From the NCBI GenBank assembly GCA_026000945.1, contig BNZI01000010.1, positions 1 through 29,781 of the forward strand: 29,781 nucleotides of DNA. Reading direction: 5' to 3'. A model generated the notes under the pieces. It was not told where the DNA came from. It did no database searches and worked only from the letters and a program-made list of their open reading frames with translations. The position numbers were made by a program, and so were the translations under genes. How positions within the stretch are numbered: the first letter of the stretch is position 1; each line of letters begins with the position of its first letter. The DNA is from Clostridia bacterium (lineage in GTDB: Bacteria > Bacillota > Clostridia > Lachnospirales > Lachnospiraceae). Below are positions 1 through 8,800 of this stretch, in pieces.

Positions 1-1
1 A

Positions 2-310
2 CATTTACCTTTAGATGCAAAAGTTTCGATGAATTTTTGGGGACTTACGCCAAGTATTTTTCAAGCTTTAGAAGAAGATTTTATTGCATTTTATCAGCCT
101 TTAGATCAGGAAGCAAAAAAAAGTCAAGAATTTTACTTACCGGCGGTCATTAATCGTTTAGTTAAAGAAGAAAAAGCTTTGGTTAATGTGATTTTTTCTT
201 CTGAAAATTGGTATGGTGTGACCTATGCCGGAGATAAACATGCAGTACAAGAAACCATTAAAGAAATGAAAAGACAGGAAAAATATCCAAAATGTTTATG
301 GGAATCTTAG
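2..310 (+). CDS. Sugar-phosphate nucleotidyltransferase, C-terminal fragment
   Basis: The reading frame is open from base 2, so the 5' part of this gene lies outside the window; the ATG at 29 is internal. The codons before it give a stretch ending in DAKVSMNFWGL. The motif VSMNFWG followed by PSIF and an acidic/aromatic helix, then FYLPAVINRLV, is what I know from the end of the Firmicute nucleotidyltransferase family that attaches nucleoside phosphates to sugar phosphates. The fragment ends with a helix rich in Lys and Glu and the residues CLWES. Only about 102 residues are visible, so the N-terminal nucleotide-binding loop cannot be checked and the substrate cannot be inferred. It has no evident link to the toxin island that follows. 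The family assignment is from memory of conserved C-terminal motifs, not a search. Confidence 0.75.
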   Translation, partial: HLPLDAKVSMNFWGLTPSIFQALEEDFIAFYQPLDQEAKKSQEFYLPAVINRLVKEEKALVNVIFSSENWYGVTYAGDKHAVQETIKEMKRQEKYPKCLWES

Positions 311-461
311 AGCCTATTTTCTATCTGAGAATGTGGAGAATTTTTTGTATAGTTTTTTCCTATTATAAAGAGGTGACGTAGAATATTGGTAGTTCAAGGA
401 ATCCTAATATCATACGTTACTCTACAAGTCCTTAAAATCAATACAATTTGAATGAATCATG

Positions 462-600
462 ACCACCGGCTTTAAGAGCCAGTGGTTTGCTCTGCGACTA
501 TAAGCTACTGTTCCCTGCTTGCCTCTCAAGAGGCTCTGAAAAAGTTCGCCTTCCGCACTACGGTCACGGGCTAGCCCTTAAGGGCTTTCTTATTGTATTC
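462..600. mobile_element. Probable IS200/IS605-type end remnant
   Basis: This gene-free stretch is packed with small hairpins: ACCACCGGCT...AGCCAGTGGT (462-488), GCCTCT..AGAGGC, and AGCCC-TTAA-GGGCT. The order and style of the hairpins (GACCACCGGC, CGACTATAAGC, then GGGCTAGCCC) resemble the structured ends of IS200/IS605-family elements as I remember them. No transposase frame is left. The rest of 311-461 holds an imperfect stem around 371-424 and nothing else that I recognise. The family assignment is tentative. Confidence 0.35.
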
Positions 601-608
601 ACATAAAC

Positions 609-655
609 AAAAAACCACAAGCCTTTTTATGCCTGTGGTTTTTTGTTTTTTATTT
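609..655. terminator. Bidirectional-looking intrinsic terminator
   Basis: An 11-bp stem, AAAAAACCACA (609-619) against TGTGGTTTTTT (634-644), is followed by a T-rich run. The A-run on the other side means it could also work on the minus strand. A closely similar hairpin with the same CCACAAGC...CCTGTGG core and similar TTTATTTGCT flank lies at 20366-20397. Confidence 0.65.
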
Positions 656-660
656 GCTTA

Positions 661-816
661 GGGTGTTCACACTACCGCGGAGCGTCTATCTTTTGCTAGG
701 TTTTATGCTGGTCTGTGTTAAATTTTCTTGAAATACGCATGCTTGTCTGAAAAAATTTCCTTGCGGGGCGAAAATCTACTTAAAATCTGAGCATTTCGGG
801 CAGTATGAACATGCCC
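661..816. mobile_element. MITE-like element with imperfect terminal inverted repeats
   Basis: The left end, GGGTGTTCACACTACC (661-676), and the inverted right end, read inward as GGGCATGTTCATACTGCC (816-799), agree except for a 2-base insertion and two substitutions. Both are flanked by TTA/TAA, consistent with a TA target duplication. The interior has no plausible coding frame and contains a partial palindrome around GCATGC (about 720-760). This is the layout of a short non-autonomous element. From 817 to 1217 I see only AT-rich DNA without genes, the likely promoter region of the next gene. Confidence 0.5.
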
Positions 817-1217
817 TAATAATTTTTTATAGGCTGTATTAACAGATTTTATGTTGAAGTAGCTCCTAAAAGAAAAGCAAGAAAAAGGTGTAGAAGCTAT
901 ATTCTGAAAGAAAAGTTGAGCCGTACTGGTCAACTAACAAATTAAAATATAAAAAAGATTAATTGAACTATTTCTTGTAGATGTGGCATAAATGAATAGA
1001 TGAAATATTTAAGAAAAAGTAAGATTTTAATAAAAAAGTAATAAAAAATTAGGGAAAAAATCCTTTTAAAAGAATAAATGTCGAATTATAATAAATATAT
1101 CTTTTTACATATAAGAGTTTTCCTATAGATAAAATGACAAAAAATATAATAAACAGATGATCTATTCTAAAAAATAGGATATCGTTACCGTTAAAATAAA
1201 ATTGATAGGAGAATGCT

Positions 1218-1796
1218 ATGTTTTTAGATGATATGGTTCTTTCTTTAAGATTGCAAGAAAAACAAAAAAAATTGCAACATTTATTCTTTCATTTACCAAA
1301 AACATTATTTAACGGAAATCAATTTTATACCTTCACCAAACAAGAAATATTGAATTCTTTTTTCATTCCTTTACCTGACGATATAGTACTTAGTCAGCAA
1401 GCGAATCCACTCTCTCAGATTGTTTTAGAAGAAGTAAAGCAATATTCTGATTATCAAATAACAAAAGAAAATCTTCTTTTTTCTTTTGTTAGACATGGTT
1501 ATCGTAGTGGAGATTTTAATGTTAAAAAACAAAGAAATAAACAAAAAGAAAACATAAATATCTTGCTTCCTACTTTCTATGGTTTTGAAGAAGAAAGCTT
1601 TGCTTTAGATAATAATCTAGCTTTTTACTTTGACGGAAAATATTTATATAAGAAACAAATCTTTTATCTCTATTTTGTAAATTTCATCTTACAAAAACAA
1701 TTTTTCACGGCAATTTTTCAATGCCCTTTTTCCCTATACGATTTTTGGCGACCAATTTTTCAAGATATTACACAGTCGATTACCTTGATACCCTAA
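1218..1796 (+). CDS. Hypothetical protein at the head of the CIS cargo island
   Basis: This encodes a 192-residue protein with a well placed ribosome binding site (AGGAGA about 7 bases before the ATG at 1218). I do not recognise a family. The sequence is rich in Phe, Tyr, Lys and Gln. It starts with an amphipathic helix (MVLSLRLQEKQKKLQHLFF) and ends with an aromatic segment that includes FYLYFVNFIL and PFSLYDFWRP. There is no signal peptide or clear membrane segment and no catalytic motif. It lies about 160 bases upstream of a VgrG gene on the same strand, with a small hairpin between them. Such small unknown genes often accompany VgrG cargo as adaptors or immunity proteins, but nothing in the sequence shows which applies here. 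It is transcribed away from the MITE and IS debris to its left. Confidence 0.75.
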   Translation: MFLDDMVLSLRLQEKQKKLQHLFFHLPKTLFNGNQFYTFTKQEILNSFFIPLPDDIVLSQQANPLSQIVLEEVKQYSDYQITKENLLFSFVRHGYRSGDFNVKKQRNKQKENINILLPTFYGFEEESFALDNNLAFYFDGKYLYKKQIFYLYFVNFILQKQFFTAIFQCPFSLYDFWRPIFQDITQSITLIP

Positions 1797-1919
1797 TTAC
1801 ACGTTAACTTTTATCGTGGCTACTAAACTTACTCGACTACTCAATTCAATTTTATCATTCACATAGGAAAAGCACTTTCCAGTGTAAAATGTGACATCTA
1901 TTCATTAAAGATAATTAAA

Positions 1920-1942
1920 AAGCGGATGTTTTGTCTCCGCTT
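1920..1942 (+). terminator. Short hairpin just before vgrG
   Basis: A perfect 7-bp stem, AAGCGGA (1920-1926) and TCCGCTT (1936-1942), ends a few bases before the AGGAGA ribosome binding site of the VgrG gene. It lacks a T-run, so it may be a leader structure or mRNA-stabilising hairpin rather than a terminator. Confidence 0.3.
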
Positions 1943-1958
1943 AAGTAGGAGAAAGCTG

Positions 1959-3359
1959 ATGAGAGATATCCAAATTTTAGTTCCACCTTTTGAATTTCAT
2001 TCTTTAACTAAGGTGGAAATTCATAAAACTGCCAATGAACATTTTACTGCCTGTATTCAGGGGACTATTCAACAAAACCAAGTGAAAGACTATTCTCATA
2101 TTGCTGCTACAGAACAATTTTGTGCAATAAAAGCAAAGATACAAGATGAGAAAAATAATAAAGAGGAAACGTTATTTGTTGGACTATTAGAAAACCTATC
2201 TTTACAAAGTTATGCCGAATATACTGAATTAGAAATTCGTTTAATTAGTGCTACTTATTTGTTAGATTTATCTCCGCATTTACGTGTATTTCAAAATCCA
2301 GAACAAAAAGTAACCGATTTAGTCAAAAGTATTTGTACAACTTATGGAAAAACGACCTGCCTATTTGCTATAAGTGACGAACTAAAATTAAATCGTTTTG
2401 TTGTACAGTATGCAGAAAGTGATTGGGTCTTTTTAAAACGTTTAGCCAGTCTTTATCAATTAATGCTTATTCCTAATGATAGTCATGAAGGCTTAAATTT
2501 ATCGTTTGGCTTATTTTTTCCTCCTCATAAAGAAATATCAATTTCTCCAACGGAAGGGACATGGAAAAGACAAAGCAGTAGAAAAAGAAAAAAAGAAGCT
2601 TATGGTTTAGAACCAGATCATGAACTAGAATTTCATTTTTCTAGCAGAGATTATTACCCGATAATGCAAAAATTAAAAGTACAAAAACAATCTGTATGGA
2701 TTTTTGCTAGTCATAGCGTGTATGAAGGTGGAGAACTCATTCATTATTATGAGTGTAGACCCCAAAAGGGTTGGGATGCTTTTAAACGAGAAAACACCTC
2801 ATTTGCAGGATTGTCTTTAGCAGCGAGAGTACAAGAAGTATCTAATGATATGGTAAAAATCAAAGTAGAAAATGATGAAAATTTTTCAGCCCCTTGTCGT
2901 TGGTTTACTTATAGTACGCCCTATTCAGCGATGAATGGAACAGGATGGTATTCTATGCCAGAGATTGAGGATGAAGTACGTTTAGTATTTCCGAATTTAA
3001 AAGAGAATGAATCTTATGTATTAAGTTCTGTACATTTGCCGACCGCTTCTAGCGATCGAAAAAATCCGGATTTTAAATCTTGGAAAACGAAATACGGAAA
3101 AGAAATTTTATTTACACCCGATTCAATTGTTATCCACAATAATAATAAAACCAGTATTACGATTAAAGATAATGAAGGCATTATCTTAGAAACACCAAAT
3201 GATATTAAAATCCAAGCAAAAAAAGATGTTTCTTTAGAAAGTAAAGAAGGTTCTGTGTTAATTCAAGCAAAAGAAAAGGTTGATATTAAACAAAGTAAGA
3301 TTGGCATTTGTATTGACGATGATATTACCTTTATCAACGGAAAATTGGACATGCAATAA
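1959..3359 (+). CDS. VgrG/phage gpD-like spike protein, no toxin extension
   Basis: This is a CIS spike protein of the VgrG / phage late control D type, which trimerises at the tip of an injection tube. I choose the ATG at 1959 (466 residues) because AGGAGA sits 5-6 bases upstream; the in-frame ATG at 1926 lies inside a hairpin and has no such site. Family marks in order are: an N-terminal gp27-like region; the VgrG signature QYAESDWVFLKRLAS (about residues 148-162); an OB-fold-like gp5 segment containing AARVQEVSNDMVKIKV and later MPEIEDEVRL; and a C-terminal run of alternating short strands (IVIHNNNKTSITIKD onward) typical of the triple beta-helix needle. There is no extra C-terminal toxin domain. 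It is followed after one base by the next gene, so it heads an operon of at least three genes. The family is clear. Whether it serves a type VI-like machine or another CIS is not shown. Confidence 0.9.
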   Translation: MRDIQILVPPFEFHSLTKVEIHKTANEHFTACIQGTIQQNQVKDYSHIAATEQFCAIKAKIQDEKNNKEETLFVGLLENLSLQSYAEYTELEIRLISATYLLDLSPHLRVFQNPEQKVTDLVKSICTTYGKTTCLFAISDELKLNRFVVQYAESDWVFLKRLASLYQLMLIPNDSHEGLNLSFGLFFPPHKEISISPTEGTWKRQSSRKRKKEAYGLEPDHELEFHFSSRDYYPIMQKLKVQKQSVWIFASHSVYEGGELIHYYECRPQKGWDAFKRENTSFAGLSLAARVQEVSNDMVKIKVENDENFSAPCRWFTYSTPYSAMNGTGWYSMPEIEDEVRLVFPNLKENESYVLSSVHLPTASSDRKNPDFKSWKTKYGKEILFTPDSIVIHNNNKTSITIKDNEGIILETPNDIKIQAKKDVSLESKEGSVLIQAKEKVDIKQSKIGICIDDDITFINGKLDMQ

Positions 3360-3360
3360 G

Positions 3361-3948
3361 ATGAGAGGATTCCATTTAGAGAAAAATAATCAAAATATTT
3401 TACAGTTTTGGGAAAAACGCATTTTAAGTATTTGTCAACAAATAGAGCAAGATTTTTGGGAGAAACAAGATGAAATTCTTGCGGAATATAGACAACAGTT
3501 TTTTTCACTCATTGAAGAAGTACGCAATCGTTCTATAAAAAAATCAATACATTTTGTCACTGTTCAGATTTTACCTACAAGTATTTATACAAAGAGCTAC
3601 GCTTATCGATTAGCTTTTTATGACGAGGATTTTTATCTTAAACAAACGGAGGTTTCTACGGAGTGGAGTCCACTGTGGATTTGGAAATATTTTAAAGAAG
3701 AAGCTGAACAAGGAAGGAGCATAGAAAAATGTCCGCCTTGGGTTTGGGAAGAAACATGGAGAAGTTATTCTAATGTATATCATCATATCGTACAACAGTT
3801 TTGTCAAAAAGAAGCTAAAGAAATTTTATCCTTATTAGCAGAATTAAATCTCATTGCGCAAGAATGCCTCTTTTTATTCGGGATGTATTGGGATAAAATG
3901 TTGTGTTTAGCAAAATATGAAGTCGTTAAAGGAGAAAATCATGGGTAG
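3361..3948 (+). CDS. Unknown VgrG-coupled protein, possible effector adaptor
   Basis: This 195-residue protein starts one base after the VgrG stop codon and ends with an 8-base overlap into the effector gene, a sign of translational coupling. The open frame runs further upstream into vgrG, but ATG 3361 is the sensible start; its ribosome binding site is weak, consistent with coupling. I recognise no domain. The sequence is mostly helical, rich in Trp, Gln and Glu (for example WIWKYFKEEAEQG and PPWVWEETWRSYSNVY), with no signal peptide or membrane segment. A position between a spike and a small effector is where adaptors or chaperones that load effectors are usually found, so an adaptor role is a reasonable inference but not a demonstrated one. 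Confidence 0.8.
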   Translation: MRGFHLEKNNQNILQFWEKRILSICQQIEQDFWEKQDEILAEYRQQFFSLIEEVRNRSIKKSIHFVTVQILPTSIYTKSYAYRLAFYDEDFYLKQTEVSTEWSPLWIWKYFKEEAEQGRSIEKCPPWVWEETWRSYSNVYHHIVQQFCQKEAKEILSLLAELNLIAQECLFLFGMYWDKMLCLAKYEVVKGENHG

Positions 3949-4798
3949 TGATCCTTTTAAAATAGGAGCAAAAAGAACTTCTGCTGGTCCCAAAATTCAT
4001 GAAAGACTACAACTTAAACCAAATTGGAATGACGTGGCAGTTACGACTACTCCAAGTTATCAAACCAATTTACCTGAAAGTATGTTGAATCAAATACCAA
4101 AGAATATGTTTCAAACAGAAAGCCAAAAAAGTACAGTGAAAAAGAGCTATATTCAATATTTATCTAATAAATCAATGGATAATACTTATGCTTGGGATTC
4201 CAGTTTGAGTAAAGAAATACGAGAAGAGATTTTTTGCCTGAGGCACCCCTTTGAAGCTGCGGCTATTGGAGTAGATAAAAATTTTTCTACAAGCATTAGC
4301 ACAAACGCCACACGTTTTGCCAATGCTCTTGGCTTAGAAGAAAATATGGTTTACGAAGGATCAGAGATAAATGCTTTTTGTCATACTCTACGGCAAGCGA
4401 GTATCACCTATGAAGTTGGAGCAGATCTAGGAAAGGAATTCGGTGCCGTGCATGAAGAGAATCCAAACGCTTTAGAGACTTGGAATCCTAAAGAAATACT
4501 TTCGGTTTCTAGAAAAGCTGATCAGATCATCAATCTTTTGAATAATCAAATTGGAATTACCATAGGTGAGAAACTAAGGAGATCTGACAATAGATCCATA
4601 GCAATGAATACAATTGCTTCATCAGTATTAGATGAATACCATGAAAATGGTTTGTATTGTCATAAAAAAATAGATACAGATAAATTTGTGATTCTAAAAA
4701 AGAAAATAAATAAAGAAATCTACAAAAAATCTAATACGATACTTAAAACCTTAGATAAAAATGGATATTTTTTTGAGCATGGTAAGGATGAACAGTAA
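3941..4798 (+). CDS. DUF6973-like CIS effector, stand-alone
   Basis: I choose ATG 3941 (285 residues) because AGGAGA lies 6-7 bases upstream; the in-frame ATG 3917 has none. It overlaps the preceding gene by 8 bases. The first 90 residues are polar, Thr/Ser/Gln rich and probably form a loading region. The rest carries a pattern I associate with the DUF6973-type domain found in effectors next to VgrG genes in Proteobacteria: RHPFEAAAIG, STNATRFANALGL, then EINAFCHTLRQASITYEVGADLGKEFG, AVHEENP, INLLNNQIGITIGEK and VLDEYHENGLY. The conserved His/Glu (FCHTLRQA, AVHEENP) and NN..G suggest a helical enzymatic core, though the activity of this domain is not known to me. The gene downstream at 4978 is a possible immunity partner. 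Family assignment is from memory; confidence in an effector role is moderate. Confidence 0.7.
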   Translation: MGSDPFKIGAKRTSAGPKIHERLQLKPNWNDVAVTTTPSYQTNLPESMLNQIPKNMFQTESQKSTVKKSYIQYLSNKSMDNTYAWDSSLSKEIREEIFCLRHPFEAAAIGVDKNFSTSISTNATRFANALGLEENMVYEGSEINAFCHTLRQASITYEVGADLGKEFGAVHEENPNALETWNPKEILSVSRKADQIINLLNNQIGITIGEKLRRSDNRSIAMNTIASSVLDEYHENGLYCHKKIDTDKFVILKKKINKEIYKKSNTILKTLDKNGYFFEHGKDEQ

Positions 4799-4977
4799 CA
4801 CGTACAATGAAGTGCATTCACTTCTTCGGAATTAACATTTATGGTGTTCTGAAAAGATGATGCTGAATAGATTGATTTACTATTTGCACTGCTTAAGCAA
4901 GAGATAAAATCCCGATGATTAAAATTGTTACTAGATAAAATTTTGATTTCTAAAAAGAACAAAGGAGGCTGGCCAAG

Positions 4978-5496
4978 ATGAGTTATTATTGGCTTGAAAA
5001 TAATCCGCTATATGGAAATCCACTTAGTACAATAGGGTTAATTGGTGAGGTAGATGAAATTGAAAAGCAAGAAATACATTCATTTGCATATTGGAATGTA
5101 TGGACTTTAGATGTTGAGCCTGATTATTTACAAGAAGTGATTTGTTTTCCCTTATTTTGTGTTACGGAAAAAATCCATCAACGGTATGCGATGTATCTTC
5201 CGGATGTAATATGGAAAAGAGTCATCATCTTTTCTCAAAATATTCAGGAATTATATTATATTCCGAATATTCCAAAACTGAGTATTGAAGAAAGTTTTAT
5301 TCATACAAAAAATTTGGGAGAAGATGTGTTATCTTTTCGTTTTAGTCAACAGCAAAAGAGTCTACCACTTTGCTTTCAAACAACTGAAAAAGGCTATCCA
5401 AAGCATTTAATTGTGCAAGAAGAATTGGTGTATAGTTTGGGTGTAAGATGTTTAAATGGATTATCCATCCATTCTGTACATATAGAAATGTGCTAG
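4978..5496 (+). CDS. Probable immunity protein (Imm11/DUF1629-like)
   Basis: This encodes 172 residues. The ATG at 4978 is preceded by a strong AAAGGAGG with about 9 bases of spacing. The layout resembles Imm11/DUF1629-type immunity proteins: a Tyr/Trp/Pro-rich start, a central strand region ending in VIIFSQNIQELYYIPNIPK, and a C-terminal LIVQEELVYSLGVRCLNGLSIHSVHI, where the family has a 'seen-in-the-source, activated residue, G.R/G' pattern. Similarity is by eye and weak. It lacks signal peptide and membrane segments, so it would protect in the cytoplasm. It follows the effector at 3941-4798 after a 179-base gap with no other gene. Its TAG stop codon lies inside a transposon-end-like sequence (see 5494), so the natural C-terminus may have been changed. 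Confidence 0.65.
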   Translation: MSYYWLENNPLYGNPLSTIGLIGEVDEIEKQEIHSFAYWNVWTLDVEPDYLQEVICFPLFCVTEKIHQRYAMYLPDVIWKRVIIFSQNIQELYYIPNIPKLSIEESFIHTKNLGEDVLSFRFSQQQKSLPLCFQTTEKGYPKHLIVQEELVYSLGVRCLNGLSIHSVHIEMC

Positions 5497-5511
5497 GGCA
5501 TGTTGACCCAA
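5494..5511 (+). mobile_element. Solo transposon-like end at the immunity stop codon
   Basis: TAGGGCATGTT (5494-5504) is identical to the inverted right end of the MITE-like element at 661-816. No partner end was found by eye before the Rhs gene. The following bases to about 5590 are unlike the neighbours and are probably debris. The remaining 5497-5846 contains a hairpin (5631-5661) and the Rhs leader but no gene. Confidence 0.35.
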
Positions 5512-5630
5512 CCGCAGGGTGTCCGTCCTTAGGCAGTTTTTCTTTAGTCTGCGTCTAAGAGCCTGTCTTGTATCTCACTTACGGGAGAATATTGGTATCC
5601 TTTTTTAAAAAAGTTTGATAAGAATGTAGA

Positions 5631-5680
5631 AAAACCTAATCAGCATGCTGTATAAGGTTTTACCTCATTTTCTTTTGAAA
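5631..5680 (+). terminator. Near-palindromic hairpin with T-rich tail
   Basis: AAAACCT (from 5631) pairs with AGGTTTT (to 5661), enclosing a perfect CAGCATGCTG palindrome, and a T-rich stretch follows. It could end transcription from the 1959-5496 operon before the Rhs gene. Confidence 0.45.
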
Positions 5681-5846
5681 ATAGGTAGATCTATGATTAT
5701 TGCTCTATTTTAGACATTTAAGATTGTTCACTTGTTTCTAGTTTGAAACTGGAGAAAAGCAAGAATTTTAGAAACCCTGGAAATAGTATTTAGGATATGA
5801 TGTTAAATCATTAAAAAATATTAGAAATCAAAAGAGGAGAAGAAAA

Positions 5847-8800
5847 ATGGCACATAGCTATCTTGTAGCAGGAGCCCCACTAAAATGTGTAGCAGGAAGT
5901 TGTACAGGAAAATTGTCTTTACCAAAAAGTCACGGAATCTATGTAAAAGGGGATGCCCTTTGCAATGAGGATGATACGAAACCGATTCTCAATATTCCTT
6001 CTTTTGGCGTTTGTAGCATTACCGGAAAACCTTGTACGCCGATGCCCGTTCCAAAGTGGATGGCTGCCAAAAAGACGACGAAAATCGATGGAAAGTCAGC
6101 AATTACTACCGATTCTGGCTTGTTTTGTCTGTGTGGAGCATTAATCTTACCCGAAAGCTCTGGACAAAAGGAAGTGATGGCGCTGCTGGCGAGTTTGCCA
6201 GAAGAAGAAAGACGAAAGTTATTAAATGGGATTAAGACTTGTTCGCCTTATAGCAAAGATCCCGTCAATTTATGTACAGGAAATTTGACCATGACCAAGG
6301 AAGATCTGCGGATAGAAGGGCTTTATCCTTTGCCGTTTCATCGTACATACAATTCTTTGGAAACCAGAGTGGGGCAAATCGGAAAAGGTTGGATACATAA
6401 CTTTGAGGTAAGGTTAACAGAATACGATGACCGGATAGAAATTGTGCAGCCAGATAGCCGGATAGAAACCTACTGGAAAGCCGAAGAGGGAAGGCTAAAA
6501 GCTGCTACTGGTATACTGAGTCACTTAAGAAAAGAAGGAAAAGAGTATCTGTTAGAAACGCCAAAGTTTACGCAGTACCGTTTTAATGAAGCAGGACAGT
6601 GCCTATCTATTGTAGAGCTTTCGGGATATCGCGAAGAATTTTTTTATCAAGAGGGAAAGTTAGTCGAAGCAAAAAATCCTTGTGGAAGTATGCATTTTTT
6701 CTATCATGCTGATGGTTTTTTGCGGGAAATTTCAGATGGATTTGGAAAATTTGTTCGCTTTTTCTATAACAAAAACGGTCAACTTTCTTTTACGAAAAAT
6801 GCTTTAGGATATGGAGAAAGCTATACGTATAGCGAAGAGGGATGGTTAACAGAGATTTTTAATGCTTCGGGAGAAAGTACCTTAAACAATGAATATGATG
6901 TCTTGGGTCGTGTGGTGAAGCAAATCTTTCCTGATGGGGGAGTCATGACGTATGAATATACCGATCAATCGCAAAAAACGGTCATGGTTGAACAAAATGG
7001 AAATCGTACACGTTATTACCGAGATGAACGCTTTCGAAATATTCGGGTAGCGGATTCAGAAGGTTCAGAAATCAGAGAATATAATGAACAAGATCAAGTC
7101 ATTCTTTACCGGGATAAAAACAAACAAGAAACTCGCTTTACTTATGATGAGCAAGGAAACGCTGTGGAGTGTATCAATGCGTTAGGAGAAAAAGCCTACA
7201 AAGAATTTAATGCTTTGGGACAACTCACCAAAGAAACGTTTTTTGATGGTTCATCAGTAACCTTAACCTATAACCAAAAGGTTCAGCTGGAAACCAAAAC
7301 CGATGAAGTAGGCAATACCATACGCTATACCTATACCGGTAATGGTTTATTAGAACGTATTCGCTTTCCGGATGGCTCCTCACAACACTATCGCTATGAT
7401 GAGAAAAATCGCCTGGTTGCCCTAACAAATCCCAATGGAAGTATCCATCAATTTGAACATAATGAACAAAATCAAGTGATTGCCGTGATTGATGCTTTGG
7501 GTAACCGTTTGGCACTTGATTATGATGCCATGGGACAATGTCTATCGGTTTGTAATGCAGAGGGAAATACGAGAGAATTTACCTATAATCCACAAGGATT
7601 AGTCGAACAAGTCAAAGACTTTCATGGGGGAATCACCAAGCAAGAGTTTAACCCCTTAAACCGTGTAACCAGCTATCTCAATGCCTTGGAAGAAGAAACT
7701 AAGTTCATTTATGATCCCATGTGGAATGTCAAAGAGCAAATTGCGCCAAATGGGGCAGTAACCAAGTGGGACTATGACCGGAAAAATCGTTTAGTTAAAT
7801 CGACCAATGCTTTAGGGGCAAGTGTAGCGTATGAATACGATCCCAACGGAAATCTCGTCAAAGAAATTGGTCCAAATGGAGAAGAATATGTTATCGAATA
7901 TGATGCCCTGGACCGAAAAATCAAAGAAATCGATCCCGAAGGACGGGAAACCACATTTACTTATGATTCCAGAGATCGCTTAATTGAAGTGGTAGATGCG
8001 AGCGGAAACCGATGGAAGACAGAGTATTATCCCAATGGAAAAGTGAAATCCCAAACCAATCCCTTAGGAGAATGTACCCAGTTTGTTTATAATGCCTTAT
8101 CCCTACTGACGGAACAAATAGATCCCGATGGAGCAAAAACGACTTATGAATATTTTCCCGGAGGCTTACTCAAAAAAGTCCAGTTTTTTAATGGAAACTT
8201 TTTTCTCTATGAATATGATGAGAACAACAATATCCGCTGTAGAAAAGATCAAAGTGGCTATGAGGTCCTTTACCACTATGATGCGTTAAATCGGATCACT
8301 GAAATCAAAGATTCACTGGATGCGAAAAAAAGTTATACCTATACCCCACTGGGACAAGTGGCATCCGTTAGCGATAGTCTAGGCAATACCACGCACTATC
8401 GTTATTCTCTGACAGGAAAACTCTTACAAGTAGAAAATGCGCTCGGCGTAGTAGTTTCTTGTCACTACGACGAATCCGGGAGTTTACTTCAAGTAGAATA
8501 TCCTGCTGATCCGAAAAGCAACTTAGCGGATTTACCAAATGACCGGAGTAAAAACCCCTTTTTCAATGGAAATCCACTAAAGGAACAGCTAGAGGCAGAA
8601 ACTTTAAAACAAGATCCTGCACAACCTCTCTTTGTGGAGTATCAACGAAACCTCTTAGGGCAAGTCACGTCTGCCAAAGATGCCTTAGGGCAGGAAGAAA
8701 AATGGGTGTATGGGACAAATGGAAAACTCTTTCAACAAATCGATAAAGAAGGCTATCTCACCGAGTATTCCTATACCAAAAGCGGTGAATTGGAAGAAAT

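Noticed and set aside
718..933. Minus-strand open frame of 71 codons in the left intergenic region
   Set aside because: It runs across the MITE-like element and its right end, has no ribosome binding site and shows no protein-like pattern.
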